Source of the DNA: an unidentified bacterial endosymbiont
GTDB lineage: Bacteria; Pseudomonadota; Gammaproteobacteria; Enterobacterales; Enterobacteriaceae
NCBI RefSeq assembly: GCF_918797525.1
Contig: NZ_OU963893.1
Span: forward strand, 3,038,001-3,102,000
Reading direction: 5' to 3'
Length of the DNA stretch: 64,000 nucleotides
This document shows positions 38,121 through 47,457 of this stretch, piece after piece (the first letter of the stretch is position 1; each line of letters opens with the position of its first letter). The position numbers were made by a program, and so were the translations under genes. Under the pieces are notes generated by a model. That model ran no database searches. It saw only the letters and a list, made by a program, of their open reading frames with translations, and was not told where the DNA came from.

Positions 38121-39383
38121 ATGTCACTCACTGATACCGCTATCCGCAAGCTCAGACCCACAGACAAACCCTTCAAACTCGGCGACAGTGCCGGACTGTA
38201 CCTGCTGATCAAACCCAACGGCTCAAAACTCTGGTACATGAAGTACCGTATTGACGGGAAAGAGAAGAAGCTGGCCTTTGGTCCTTACCCGGATGTTTCC
38301 CTGCTTACGGCACGCCAGCTCCGCGATGCGGCACGCAGTAAAATGCGTGAAGGGGTCGATCCCTCCGTTGACAAAAAAATCGCGCAACATAAAAAGAAAA
38401 ACGGCCAGACATTCCGCCAGATCGCCATGAACTGGCATGCCGATCACCGGCGCTGGTCTGAACATTATGCGACGACCATCCGGCGCAGGCTGGAAATGTA
38501 TATTTTCCCGGATATCGGGGACAGATATATCGATCAAATTGTCACGGAGGATCTGCTGTTTACTCTGCGTAAAGTGGAGAACAAAGGCTTTCTGGAGATC
38601 ACTGCACGGTTGAAAAATTACGTTACCGAGATCATGCGTTATGCGGTGAAAAAGCAGTTAATCAGGTCAAACCCGGCGCTGGATCTGGACGGTGAATTTA
38701 CGCCGCCGGAAACACAGCATTACCCGGCCCTGCCGCTTGAGAAACTACCAGAATTATTATCCCGGACGGATAACTACTCCGGCAGGCTACTGACACGGTA
38801 TGCGCTGAAGCTGTCGTTACTGTTCTTTGTGCGCTCCAGCGAACTGCGCTTTGCCCGCTGGAGTGAAATCGACTGGCAGCAGAAGCTCTGGATAATCCCG
38901 GAAGAACGTGAGCAGATCGAAAACGTGCGCTTCTCTCATCGTGGCACAAAGATGAAAACACAGCACATTGTTCCGCTGTCCGATCAGGCAATGGCGATCC
39001 TGAAACAAACTGAAGCGCTCTCCGGGCATCTGGCGTTTATTTTCCCCGGCGAATACGACCAGGACAAGTGCATGAGCGACAACACCATCAACAAGGCATT
39101 GCGTGTGATGGGCTACGACACCAGAAAAGAGATCTGCGGTCACGGCTTCCGGGCGATGGCGTGCAGTGCGCTGAGTGAGTCGGGACTGTGGAGCAAAGAA
39201 GCGATTGAAAAACAGATGAGCCATCAGGAAAGAAACAGCGTTCGCGCCGCCTATATTCATAAGGCTGAATATCTGGAGGAACGGATCAATATGATGCAGT
39301 GGTGGGCGGATTATCTGGATGTAAACACAGAGCGGTATGTGTCGCCTTATCAGTTCGCTGGGCATCTGAAAGAAGTATCATAA
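38121..39383 (+). CDS. P4-family tyrosine integrase
   Basis: 420 residues; start ATG 38121 (MSLTDTAIRKLRPTDKPFKL), since the longer frame adds only non-family residues. DUF4102 arm-binding domain (about 1-85), core-binding domain (about 100-185) and catalytic domain follow. The domain shows Arg in FVRSSELRFARW, HGFRA (HxxR), the late His of MSHQERN and the nucleophile Tyr of YIHKAEYLEE. The gene lies directly after tRNA-Asn, and looks intact and functional. It should catalyse excision and insertion of the 37968-50430 island. Confidence 0.93.
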   Translation: MSLTDTAIRKLRPTDKPFKLGDSAGLYLLIKPNGSKLWYMKYRIDGKEKKLAFGPYPDVSLLTARQLRDAARSKMREGVDPSVDKKIAQHKKKNGQTFRQIAMNWHADHRRWSEHYATTIRRRLEMYIFPDIGDRYIDQIVTEDLLFTLRKVENKGFLEITARLKNYVTEIMRYAVKKQLIRSNPALDLDGEFTPPETQHYPALPLEKLPELLSRTDNYSGRLLTRYALKLSLLFFVRSSELRFARWSEIDWQQKLWIIPEEREQIENVRFSHRGTKMKTQHIVPLSDQAMAILKQTEALSGHLAFIFPGEYDQDKCMSDNTINKALRVMGYDTRKEICGHGFRAMACSALSESGLWSKEAIEKQMSHQERNSVRAAYIHKAEYLEERINMMQWWADYLDVNTERYVSPYQFAGHLKEVS

Positions 39384-39461
39384 AGACAAAATGCCATCAT
39401 TGATCATCAGCGCTTTGCCCCAGACTGGGGCAAAGAGATCGATCAGTGATTAATCATCAAT

Positions 39462-40697
39462 TCAAAAATCATCTGGATCCAGCTCAGGCACAGTAAAGAC
39501 ACTACCTTTATCATCTCGCTTCAACAGGTTCCAGCAGGCACGATGCTGCTTACCATGTTTATCCTCAAAGGATGGCATCTTCTGTCCTTCACGGGTCTGA
39601 ATATACTCTGTGGTGCCGTTAACAATCGCGGCCCATTGTCCCGCATGAGGAGCTATATCGTCAGTCCAGCACTTAATACGCACAGGTTCCCAGGACTTGC
39701 CAATATCATCTTTATCCAGCAGAGCACTGGCGTCGTCAAAGCGGGCAAACCATTTCATTGAAGATGCTTCTTCAAACTGAAGTCCTTCATATTCGGAGTA
39801 AAAGTGTAGGCCATTATGTCCATCGTAACGAACGGGACGAATAATCTGGTTCACCTTGATCAATAGTGGCGATAATCCTTCCGTTTTCATTTCACCCAAT
39901 GGCGGCGGAAGCTGACCGGCCTTAAGGATCACGCCGTTGTTATAGGACAGCAGGCTAATTTCAGGTGTTTTAGCTAAACGATATTTTAATCTCTCTGCAC
40001 CGCCCAGCTTTTCAAGCCACGGGGTTCCCAGAATGGTATACCAACAGGCGCCTTTCAGCCCCTCAACAGCTTCACCGCCTTCAAGCGTTCCAAGAGAATC
40101 CACCATTACGCCGGAAAAACGCTGCGCCAGCGCAAACTCATAGGGGAACATCCGTTCGAAGGCATAAGGAAGTACAAACGACAGTCCGGCATAGCCGTTT
40201 TCCACTGCAAAGGTGTCGCACAGCCATATCAGCCAGCCTTCATATCGTGCTTTGCCGTCAGGCTCTTTCAGCATGGACAGTGGAAATGTCAGTTTAATTA
40301 CCGAGCGGTCATAGTCATTATGAAACACACGTTTGCCCATGATAACAATATCGTAATCAGGGGCTAAATAAGACTCAATGGCACTGCTCAGTACCCAGTC
40401 GAAAATTTCTTCAGGCGTTGAGTCTAAAATATCCTGTTTCTGCCTAGCATAATTTTTCTCGGTAATAGCAGTCCACTTTTTCCCCGGCAGGGTTTTCTTC
40501 AGGTGGGGCTTAAATTCCGCATAAAAACGGTCGACGCACTCCACCATTCTGCGACGGACCTCCGGCGTATGCCCGTCCCTAAAAAAGACGGTGATGATCA
40601 GACCGAGATTGATCGCCGGGCTGCCGTCTTTGTACTTTACCGACACCTCTGGCAACCATTTTTCGATGTAATTCAGCTCAAAATCCTGCAATTCCAT
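39462..40697 (-). CDS. DUF3396 (TsiV-like) type VI immunity protein
   Basis: About 411 residues, taken from ATG 40697 with AGGAG five bases upstream. It matches the DUF3396 family, whose members include immunity proteins for VRR-NUC type VI effectors (TsiV proteins of Salmonella bongori). Recognisable parts are VFFRDGHTPEVRRRMV near residue 35, WLIWLCDTFAVENGYAGLSF in the middle, and GTPWLEKLGG. Gene order nuclease then immunity, with a 12-bp gap, fits a toxin-immunity pair. No signal peptide, so it should act in the cytoplasm, where the nuclease would attack DNA. Confidence 0.8.
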   Translation of the reverse strand: MELQDFELNYIEKWLPEVSVKYKDGSPAINLGLIITVFFRDGHTPEVRRRMVECVDRFYAEFKPHLKKTLPGKKWTAITEKNYARQKQDILDSTPEEIFDWVLSSAIESYLAPDYDIVIMGKRVFHNDYDRSVIKLTFPLSMLKEPDGKARYEGWLIWLCDTFAVENGYAGLSFVLPYAFERMFPYEFALAQRFSGVMVDSLGTLEGGEAVEGLKGACWYTILGTPWLEKLGGAERLKYRLAKTPEISLLSYNNGVILKAGQLPPPLGEMKTEGLSPLLIKVNQIIRPVRYDGHNGLHFYSEYEGLQFEEASSMKWFARFDDASALLDKDDIGKSWEPVRIKCWTDDIAPHAGQWAAIVNGTTEYIQTREGQKMPSFEDKHGKQHRACWNLLKRDDKGSVFTVPELDPDDF

Positions 40698-40709
40698 ATC
40701 CACTCCTGT

Positions 40710-42005
40710 TTATTGCGCTACCGCCATCGTGGTTCCGGTGCCAAGGATCACCGCCAGCGTTCCCCAGGCGCTAATCGCCAGACGAGCAATCAGTAAAAAT
40801 GCGCCGATAACGGCCTCCGGGATACCCAGCGTCACCACCAGAGCGCCGATACCGACGGCAACCAGAATAACACCGACTGTTTTCGCCACATCGGTCAGCA
40901 CCTGTACCCAGTCCACCTTTTTCAGCATCTCCAGCGTAATATCGGTAGCCTGCTGGATTTTCGTCCACGAGGTCTTAAGCTGCGCGTTAGTCCAGGAGCT
41001 AACCGACATACCGGTATTGCTGACCCAGACCCAGGCCTCGCTTCCCTGCCGGTAAACCCATTCACCGCCGTCGTTAAGCCAGCTTGCCACAGAGTTCAGG
41101 GTCTGCTGCGTCTCTTTTGACAATGCGTTCCAGCCTTCCGCCACGCCACGGATAGCCCCTTCGCTGAGGTCTGCAACGGCTTTACCGACGTAAGTCCAAG
41201 GCTCTAATCTAGCAGCAACGGGCGTTGAGGGCGGGCGGGGCATAAAGATCGGCGGGTAGAGGAACAGCGGCCAGTATTTTGCGCCGCTGCTCTCCCAGCT
41301 TTTCATCGTCACGTTGACCACTTGGTCAATCCACTGCTGCTCATCCGGGCGACAGTCGTGGATCTCCAAAATGATCATCCGGGTTCGGTTTCTGCCCACA
41401 ATCTTCATATATTCGTCGTATTGCCCACGTTTGAGCTCATCCCCTGGAAACTTCACCTCTACCAGACGGGCTAGGTTATCGCCATGCATACCCGGCGGAT
41501 CATCGTGGTCCGGCCCCGCCAACCCCGGCCAGCGATCCTGCTTGTCTTTTACGATAATCACGTCCGGACGACGGTAAATCCCCTTGCCGGGTACCGGGAA
41601 AGGATTGGTGGTGTGACGCCTACCGGCCCCCTTCTTCTCCAGTAATGTACTGCTCAGAAAAGGACGCGGCGGCGTAGTGCGCATATCGAACGACACTTCC
41701 GACTTGTAATACCAGTAATAATTGCGGGCGATTTCATCCACGCGGATCAGCGCGCTCATCATGATCTGTTTCAGGTTCATCTGGTAAGTTTTACCTTCCC
41801 GACGGATCTGCGCTGACAATTGAGGAAAACGCATAGCGTATTCAACTTTGATATGCAAGTACTGGCGGCTCTCCGTAGTGGGCAGACGTGACTGTTTCTC
41901 AACCATTTCGACACCCGTCGTCGTGCAGTCCCATGGCTGGTTGTTCGATCCGGTAGGAATATTAGGAGTATCTGTTGGTGTATTGGGTAAATCGGGCATT
42001 TCCAT
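40710..42005 (-). CDS. VRR-NUC nuclease effector (TseV-like)
   Basis: 431 residues. The centre carries a PD-(D/E)xK nuclease of the VRR-NUC type: YRRPDVI with Asp148, LVEVKFPGD with Glu183 and Lys185, then KRGQYDEYMKI. Family members TseV2 and TseV3 are type VI effectors that cut DNA and are blocked by DUF3396 proteins like the one encoded next. The C-terminal 60 residues are hydrophobic (VGVILVAVGIGALVV and onward), perhaps helping passage through membranes. No PAAR domain is visible in it, and no type VI apparatus lies in the window, so delivery must depend on genes elsewhere. Confidence 0.8.
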   Translation of the reverse strand: MEMPDLPNTPTDTPNIPTGSNNQPWDCTTTGVEMVEKQSRLPTTESRQYLHIKVEYAMRFPQLSAQIRREGKTYQMNLKQIMMSALIRVDEIARNYYWYYKSEVSFDMRTTPPRPFLSSTLLEKKGAGRRHTTNPFPVPGKGIYRRPDVIIVKDKQDRWPGLAGPDHDDPPGMHGDNLARLVEVKFPGDELKRGQYDEYMKIVGRNRTRMIILEIHDCRPDEQQWIDQVVNVTMKSWESSGAKYWPLFLYPPIFMPRPPSTPVAARLEPWTYVGKAVADLSEGAIRGVAEGWNALSKETQQTLNSVASWLNDGGEWVYRQGSEAWVWVSNTGMSVSSWTNAQLKTSWTKIQQATDITLEMLKKVDWVQVLTDVAKTVGVILVAVGIGALVVTLGIPEAVIGAFLLIARLAISAWGTLAVILGTGTTMAVAQ

Positions 42006-42797
42006 TATAACTGGCCCTCTCTAAGTTCGGTTTCCAGTTGCTGCTTATCGGTTCACGACTTGGCGGAGTCCTGCCCCACTCGTTTGTGCTGGTAATATCT
42101 GAATAACAACGTCACTGAGTCTCCATTCATCAGTGAGGAATTATTCGGATATAATACTTCCGACGATACGTTTTAATTCCCTGAGGGCAACCAGATAACT
42201 GTAATAAAAATTAACACAAATCAGTATCCATGAATTTCGCACAAAACATTCACTATAAAAATAATATCCAGTTTTATTTTTGCGGATGCAAATATCTGCT
42301 GATACAGGCCATCATGAATTTATGGCATTAAAGGCTCTGAAAAGGCTAAGGGTAAGAGCGCATAAGGGTAACAGACCTGCCCTAAAAGGCCTGAAAACCA
42401 AAAGGCAGAACGTATTGAATATCGGAACGGCTAAATAACCCACTGCACATAACGCGCTTTATACCCTGTGCCAGTCCTGCGTGTCAGAGGGAATATGCGC
42501 CAGATGCCACTTTTCTGCCAAACCGTAATGGACTACAATACCCGCGCAGTTCCGAAGGGACTGCCGGGCGTGAGAACCCGCGACTGACAGGCAATAGCAG
42601 CCATCTGCTATTGCCCTGAACTGCTGTTGATGTGTGCAGTGTTTTTCTGTGCACGACGTTCAATGGTGGCTCAGGCAGGGCAGCCTTCGGGCTGGCCGGT
42701 GTCCTGTTAGGCCGGTTTCTCACCCCTGTTCTGGGCCATCACCATGAGCGTGAGAACTCCGATGATGGCCTGTTACCCCTGACAGGAGAACACCATC
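42006..42797. other. Noncoding leader with hairpins before the 42798 gene
   Basis: About 790 bp. The first 350 bp are AT-rich without a recognisable gene. From about 42480 the composition changes and inverted repeats appear: a perfect 11-bp hairpin GGCAATAGCAG-CCAT-CTGCTATTGCC (42590-42615), GGCAGCC-TTC-GGGCTG-like pairing near 42675, and short repeats of GTGAGAAC. It looks like a structured 5' leader or small RNA region. I cannot assign it to a known RNA family. Confidence 0.45.
42590..42615. repeat. Perfect 11-bp hairpin in leader
   Basis: GGCAATAGCAG / CTGCTATTGCC with a CCAT loop and no T run after it, so not a standard terminator. Confidence 0.7.
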
Positions 42798-43487
42798 ATG
42801 ATGGTTATTCCGCTTTCTGAACTCAGAAAAAAGCTCGATCACCACTGCTATATTCCCCAGCCCTGTGAAGATAACGACGAACTGATTCAGCTTCTGGATA
42901 TCCGGGGCCCCACTCCGGCAGGCGTCCTGCACCACGACAACATCCTTCACTGGCTCAGCGAATCCGATCTCTGGAACGAACGTTTTCCCTCCCACCCGCT
43001 GTCCCGTACCGATCAATATCCACTCCGTCTTGCCCTGGAAATCCACAGCACCCTGGCCCTTGCAGAATCCCGTAGTGTCACTGCCCTGGCCGACTGCAAC
43101 CATTACACACCCGGAAAACTTCGCCATCTCCGCCAGTTGCTGGCATCGGTACTCTACGGTTTTGCCCTGCGCCTGACGGAGTTCCGCTTTGACAGTGCCA
43201 GCCCACAGTTTCCCGGCGGACTGTTTCCTGTTATTGACGATCTGCGCCAGCTTGCGGATGACGTCTTTAGCAATCATAACCAAAAACGGCCTGTAGAGCG
43301 TGTTGAGATGGACAGGCTGGCGGCAATATTCGCCCGGATACACGTCCGGTTTGATGAATGGCTGCGCAGGCCCGATGCTCTGAATGCTGATGAACCGCTG
43401 ATCAATACGCTGTCCGCGGTAAGTCGGGCGATGAAGTCATTGCTACTGGATATCGCCCATATCCGGGGCGGTGAATGGGTACAGTGA
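42798..43487 (+). CDS. Island protein of unknown function
   Basis: 229 residues, beginning MMVIPLSELRKKLDHHCYIP, with AGGAGAA upstream of ATG 42798. It is soluble, leucine- and arginine-rich and predicted helical, with no motif or membrane segment that I recognise. Relatives appear, as far as I recall, in P4-like and CP4-like islands of enterobacteria. It is followed after 12 bp by the 61-residue gene at 43500 and preceded by a structured leader, so the two form a small operon. No function is inferred. Confidence 0.65.
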   Translation: MMVIPLSELRKKLDHHCYIPQPCEDNDELIQLLDIRGPTPAGVLHHDNILHWLSESDLWNERFPSHPLSRTDQYPLRLALEIHSTLALAESRSVTALADCNHYTPGKLRHLRQLLASVLYGFALRLTEFRFDSASPQFPGGLFPVIDDLRQLADDVFSNHNQKRPVERVEMDRLAAIFARIHVRFDEWLRRPDALNADEPLINTLSAVSRAMKSLLLDIAHIRGGEWVQ

Positions 43488-43499
43488 AAGGAGAAAATC

Positions 43500-43685
43500 A
43501 TGAATCTGAAACCTGTTGAACCCGATGCCCGTGAACTGGTGGACCGTGCCCGTGTTCTGACCGAAGTCATGCTGGAGAACCCTGATGAGGCCGGGCCAAA
43601 CTATGTCCTGTTGCTCATTCTGGCCGAACAACTTCATCGTCTGCACGATATCTTCGAAGCGGCGGAAGTACGACGCATGCAGTAA
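43500..43685 (+). CDS. Small island protein of unknown function
   Basis: 61 residues (MNLKPVEPDARELVDRARVL...), with AAGGAG seven bases before ATG 43500. Predicted all-helical, amphipathic, ending EAAEVRRMQ. It is the second gene of the operon with the 229-residue protein. I do not recognise the family. Confidence 0.65.
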   Translation: MNLKPVEPDARELVDRARVLTEVMLENPDEAGPNYVLLLILAEQLHRLHDIFEAAEVRRMQ

Positions 43686-43764
43686 GACAAGCTCCCTCTG
43701 TAATTTCACTGTGGCCTCCTGATTTTTAAGATGCCACCTGCTTTCATAAAAAACAATCACAGTC

Positions 43765-43803
43765 AAGGGGAAACTCTTTTTTATCAAAAAAGAGTTTCCC
43801 CTT
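43765..43803. terminator. Long perfect hairpin, probable bidirectional terminator
   Basis: 18-bp perfect stem beginning AAGGGGAAACTC, with a 3-nt loop ATC. The stem itself contains runs of T and A, so it can end transcripts from either side. It lies 80 bp after the 43500 gene. Confidence 0.7.
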
Positions 43804-43849
43804 TTCACGTCCATCGCCCGGATGTAAGCTCCGGGTTGCACAATGCTGT

Positions 43850-44504
43850 CGTTGACAGCGCCCATGCTTCATGGCCTGAAAGAAGCGCCTGAGGAACTCA
43901 GGATGGCAGCCCCTACCGGTGAATACCTCCGCAAACACCGGCTCGCAGGTCACTGCGACAGAGGTCAAACTTCACAAACAACATGTCCTTTCGCTGCGCC
44001 AGCTCGCTGGTCAGCATTCAACGACATCTGAAATTTCCGGGTCAATCCCTGTCCGGCTATGGATCAGCCTCCTTTACCCTACGGGCTGCGGCCTGCATTG
44101 CCGTCAGGCTTTGCTGCCGCGTGACCGTCAATCTGCGCCAGAATCCGCGATCTTTCGCGCCCGGCACTCAACCGGTGCGTCACTTTGCGTCGCGCAAAGC
44201 GACAAAGTGACGCACAACCACCACACCGCGCCATGCCACAGTTTTCAGGGCTTCTGCGCATATACCCTAATCTGATACGTCCTTTTTGGGCCGCTGTCAG
44301 CAAAAAAGAGGAGAAAAAGATCGATACCGGGGGGGCATGATGCCCCGGAGAATTCCTGCTCTGGCAGGCAGTCCGTACCGTGTACTGGCTGAAACTCCCT
44401 ATACCTCAACAAGCTGGCCACTCCGGCGTGAAGGTATCGTTCTGGCGCAGCCAAAAAGCATACGCCGGAGACCGTTTGTGTTTGCAAAACCGTGGGGGAA
44501 ATAT
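43850..44504 (+). repeat. Leader module of the Integrase_1-type gene
   Basis: About 650 bp without a supported gene. It shares its first part with 34800-35170 (same TTCATGGCCTGAAAGAAGC string) and contains the inverted repeat GTGCGTCACTTTG / CAAAGTGACGCAC at 44175-44215, also found at 35123-35162 and 51335-51374. The segment 44286-44504 is open in frame with the integrase gene but lacks a good start. Confidence 0.55.
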
Positions 44505-45377
44505 ATGGGCAAGTTAGGCAGTGAAATGAAGGCGCTGGCAAAGCATTGCGGTGGTAGCCATAAAACGGTGAACGATCGCATTCATATCGTGCAACGTTTT
44601 GACCAGCATTTACGGGCGCTGAACGTCCAGATCCAGCGGGTGGCGCAGATCAAAGTTCGCCACATTGAAAACTACATTCATGAAAGACTGGCGCAGGGGA
44701 TCAGCAAACGCACGCTACAGAATGAAATGGCCTCACTACGTGTTGTACTGCAACAGGCCGGGCGTAAACAGATTGCAGAACACGAGCGACTGACAAATAA
44801 ATCCCTGGGGCTTTCTGGTGCATCGCGCAATGGTACGCGACAGGCCATCACACAGGATCATTACCGCTATGTGCTGGAAACGGCCCGCGCGAAAGATCCG
44901 GGACTGGCAGCGGCGCTGGAGCTGGCACGGTTGATGGGGTTACGTTCGCAGGAAGCGGTGCAGAGCGTGCAGTCACTGAAGACGTGGAAACAGGCCGTTG
45001 AACGGGGGGATACACGCTTAACAGTAGTATTTGGCACCAAAGGTGGACGGCCCCGCGAAACGGTGATTCTGGATGCTGGCGCTGTCAGAAAGGCGCTGGA
45101 TAATGCGTTAGCTGTCGCAGAAAGCCGTAATAATCGGCTGATCGACAAGCCCGATCTGAAAAGCGCGATGGATTACTGGCACAACCAGGCGACGCGTATT
45201 GGCCTCACTGGCGCATATTCCCCGCATTCTCTGCGTTATGCGTGGGCGCAGGATGCGATACATCATTATCTGGCGCAGGGGTTAAGCAGGAAAGAGGCGC
45301 TGGCAATGGTGGCGATGGATCTGGGGCATGGAGACGGACGTGGGCGATATGTGGCACAGGTGTATGGGCAAGTTTGA
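44505..45377 (+). CDS. Integrase_1-type tyrosine recombinase
   Basis: 290 residues from ATG 44505 (MGKLGSEMKALAKHCGG), chosen because GGGGG precedes it and family homology begins there; an upstream TTG-start frame exists. An N-terminal SAM-like phage integrase domain (about 1-100) precedes the catalytic domain. The latter has GLRSQEAVQS (Arg), HSLRYAWAQ (HxxR), LGHGDGRGRYVAQVYGQV (late His and Tyr). It looks intact. Such genes occur on conjugative and mobilisable islands alongside P4-type integrases; what it recombines is unknown. Truncated relatives lie at 35172 and 50951. Confidence 0.82.
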   Translation: MGKLGSEMKALAKHCGGSHKTVNDRIHIVQRFDQHLRALNVQIQRVAQIKVRHIENYIHERLAQGISKRTLQNEMASLRVVLQQAGRKQIAEHERLTNKSLGLSGASRNGTRQAITQDHYRYVLETARAKDPGLAAALELARLMGLRSQEAVQSVQSLKTWKQAVERGDTRLTVVFGTKGGRPRETVILDAGAVRKALDNALAVAESRNNRLIDKPDLKSAMDYWHNQATRIGLTGAYSPHSLRYAWAQDAIHHYLAQGLSRKEALAMVAMDLGHGDGRGRYVAQVYGQV

Positions 45378-45498
45378 CAGTTAGCTAAGAGCGAAGAGCA
45401 GAAGTTCGCTTTCGGGTAACCTAATCCACATGCCAGAGGATCTCTAAAAGAGAATGGGTCGTTTTGCAGGGATACTTACACCATTGTCGATATCTCAC

Positions 45499-46326
45499 TC
45501 ACTGTTCCAATTCAGTAATCGCCAGCCCGGCAATTTTTATTGTTGTTGAAGCAGTTCCGTTACTTGAAAGGGACCAGGCGGTTGAAAGACCACACCATGC
45601 AATTATCCATTTGAGCAGGCGTTCTCTGTCCATGTCAGCCATCCTGGTGACGATACTCAGACGCTGTTTAAATGTCTCCGGTACAGTCGCAACAGGAGGT
45701 ACTGGATTACCAAGATCCGGATTAGTAAAAATATTAGCAAAGTCGAATCCCCGTTCACCGATTAGTCCTTTGGGGTCAATGGCCAGCCAGCCAGACGTTT
45801 CAAAATCAAGCACATTTCCGTGATGTAAATCACCATGCAATGCAACCATATCTTGCGGAGAAGAAAGCAATTCTTCTGAGATTTCTGCGCAACGTGTCAG
45901 GATACCGCCATACTTCAAGGCTGCTGGTTTTAGAGGATTAAACCATTCATGTAAAGGCGTAAGCTGGGGTAACGGTCTTTTTGCGAATGAATGAAGTCGG
46001 TTCGCAGTAATACACAAAATACGGCAAGCTGCATCATCCTTATCTCCACGAGACATTGCTGATAAAGACGCGGAACCGGTGGCTCTTGAGAGAAGAATTG
46101 CTTCATTTTCATGTGCAATCACCTGTGCCGCACCATTCCCTTCCCACCATGCCATTAGTGCATTACCGGCTTGTTCATCAGTATCATCCGTAACTTTTAA
46201 CATGGCTTTAATTCCATGTGCTGCTGTTTTGACCGGATATAACTGTGACGTATGAGTTATAAATGGAGTGCCATCAGGAATGAGGTTCCAGCGACTTAGC
46301 CAGGGTTTTAACTTGAACGTATCCAT
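45499..46326 (-). CDS. APH(6)-family aminoglycoside phosphotransferase
   Basis: About 275 residues. The start is placed at ATG 46326 (MDTFKLKPWLSRWNLIPDGT), giving the family length of 266-278; an upstream frame adds 57 unrelated residues. It follows the APH(6)/hydroxyurea kinase family closely, more like APH(6)-Ic of Tn5 than StrB: CRILCITANRLH, catalytic LHGDLHHGNVLDF, IDPKGLIGERGFDFANIFTNPD, RLLKWIIAWCGLS. APH(6) enzymes phosphorylate streptomycin at position 6. Several positions differ from known enzymes, so resistance is likely but the variant is not one I know. The IS66 element begins 268 bp upstream. Confidence 0.82.
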   Translation of the reverse strand: MDTFKLKPWLSRWNLIPDGTPFITHTSQLYPVKTAAHGIKAMLKVTDDTDEQAGNALMAWWEGNGAAQVIAHENEAILLSRATGSASLSAMSRGDKDDAACRILCITANRLHSFAKRPLPQLTPLHEWFNPLKPAALKYGGILTRCAEISEELLSSPQDMVALHGDLHHGNVLDFETSGWLAIDPKGLIGERGFDFANIFTNPDLGNPVPPVATVPETFKQRLSIVTRMADMDRERLLKWIIAWCGLSTAWSLSSNGTASTTIKIAGLAITELEQ

Positions 46327-46665
46327 AAAGCTTTCTTTAACATCCTTACAATCAAAGTGGGGAAACAGGCATGCATTCAGACATTTTAACCCATAGGTGA
46401 AGAGCTTTCCTGCATGCTTTTTTCTAGTAAGACAATGCCCTGGCACAAACCGGCCTGAAGGAGATTGATAGTTCTGCTGTGAGCGAAGAACTGACATTGA
46501 ACATACAGATTATAGGCATCTCAGGGTTATCTAAAATGCCTATTGGCTACTGACTGTATAGTACTTGTAGTGATTAAATATTCGTTGGTGAATCGTAAGC
46601 GTACAGCGCGAACCGTCTGGTCATAATCTGATGTATTCGACAAAGTGGTGTCCACCAAATAAGTA

Positions 46666-47064
46666 GTGGGAACCAAAGTGTCAGATATGCAGAAAAATGT
46701 GACCCCCGGCAGGCGTAAGGGCTGCCCTAATTATTCTCCTGAGTTTAAGCAGCAGCTCGTTGCTGCCTCCTGCAAACCCGGAATATCCATTTCAAAACTG
46801 GCGCTTGAAAACGGCATCAACGCCAATTTGTTATTTAAATGGCGCCAGCAGTGGCGCGACGGAAAGCTACTGTTACCTTCCTCAGAGAGTCCTCTGCTAC
46901 TTCCTGTGACTCTCGATGCCACTGCCGTACAGCCAGAATCGCTCGCAGAAGACCCGGGGCTCAGTATCAGCTGTGAGGTAACGTTCCGGCACGGGACGCT
47001 TCGCCTCAACGGCGCTGTCAGCGAAACGTTCCTGGCTCTGCTGATACAGGAACTGAAGCGATGA
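46666..47064 (+). CDS. tnpA: IS66 TnpA
   Basis: About 130 residues, helix-turn-helix protein of the IS66 first open frame (YSPEFKQQLVAASCKPGISI, LALENGINANLLFKWR). It overlaps tnpB by 4 bp. Probably binds the element ends; all three IS66 proteins are needed for movement in studied members. Start may be ATG 46666 or the internal ATG at 46687 (MQKNVTPGRRKGC). Confidence 0.9.
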   Translation: MGTKVSDMQKNVTPGRRKGCPNYSPEFKQQLVAASCKPGISISKLALENGINANLLFKWRQQWRDGKLLLPSSESPLLLPVTLDATAVQPESLAEDPGLSISCEVTFRHGTLRLNGAVSETFLALLIQELKR

Positions 47065-47408
47065 TCCCGCTACCTTCAGGTACTAAAATCTGGCTGGTTG
47101 CCGGTATCACCGACATGCGTAACGGCTTCAACGGCCTGGCCGCAAAGGTGCAGACCGCGCTGAAAGATGACCCGATGTCCGGCCACGTCTTCATCTTCCG
47201 GGGACGCAGCGGCAGTCAGGTCAAACTGCTCTGGTCCACCGGTGACGGGCTGTGCCTGCTGACAAAGCGACTGGAACGTGGTCGCTTCGCCTGGCCCTCA
47301 GCCCGCGATGGCAAAGTGTTCCTGACGCCGGCGCAGCTGGCGATGCTGATGGAAGGTATCGACTGGCGACAGCCAAAGCGGTTACTGACGTCCCTGACCA
47401 TGTTGTAG
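47061..47408 (+). CDS. tnpB: IS66 Orf2 TnpB
   Basis: 115 residues; the highly conserved IS66 Orf2 family protein (KIWLVAGITDMRNGFNGLAAKVQTAL, HVFIFRGRSG, LLWSTGDGLCLLTKRLERGRF). It starts inside the end of tnpA (ATGA overlap), implying coupled translation. Required for transposition in the family, though its biochemical role is not settled. Confidence 0.93.
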   Translation: MIPLPSGTKIWLVAGITDMRNGFNGLAAKVQTALKDDPMSGHVFIFRGRSGSQVKLLWSTGDGLCLLTKRLERGRFAWPSARDGKVFLTPAQLAMLMEGIDWRQPKRLLTSLTML

Positions 47409-47457
47409 CGCTCTTTATCCTGGTTGTCGCAGAATAAGCCTGGTAAAATACGGGCTT

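Noticed and set aside
42720..43343. 207-codon minus-strand frame opposite the 42798 gene
   Set aside because: The plus-strand gene has a strong ribosome site and operon partner; the minus frame has neither.
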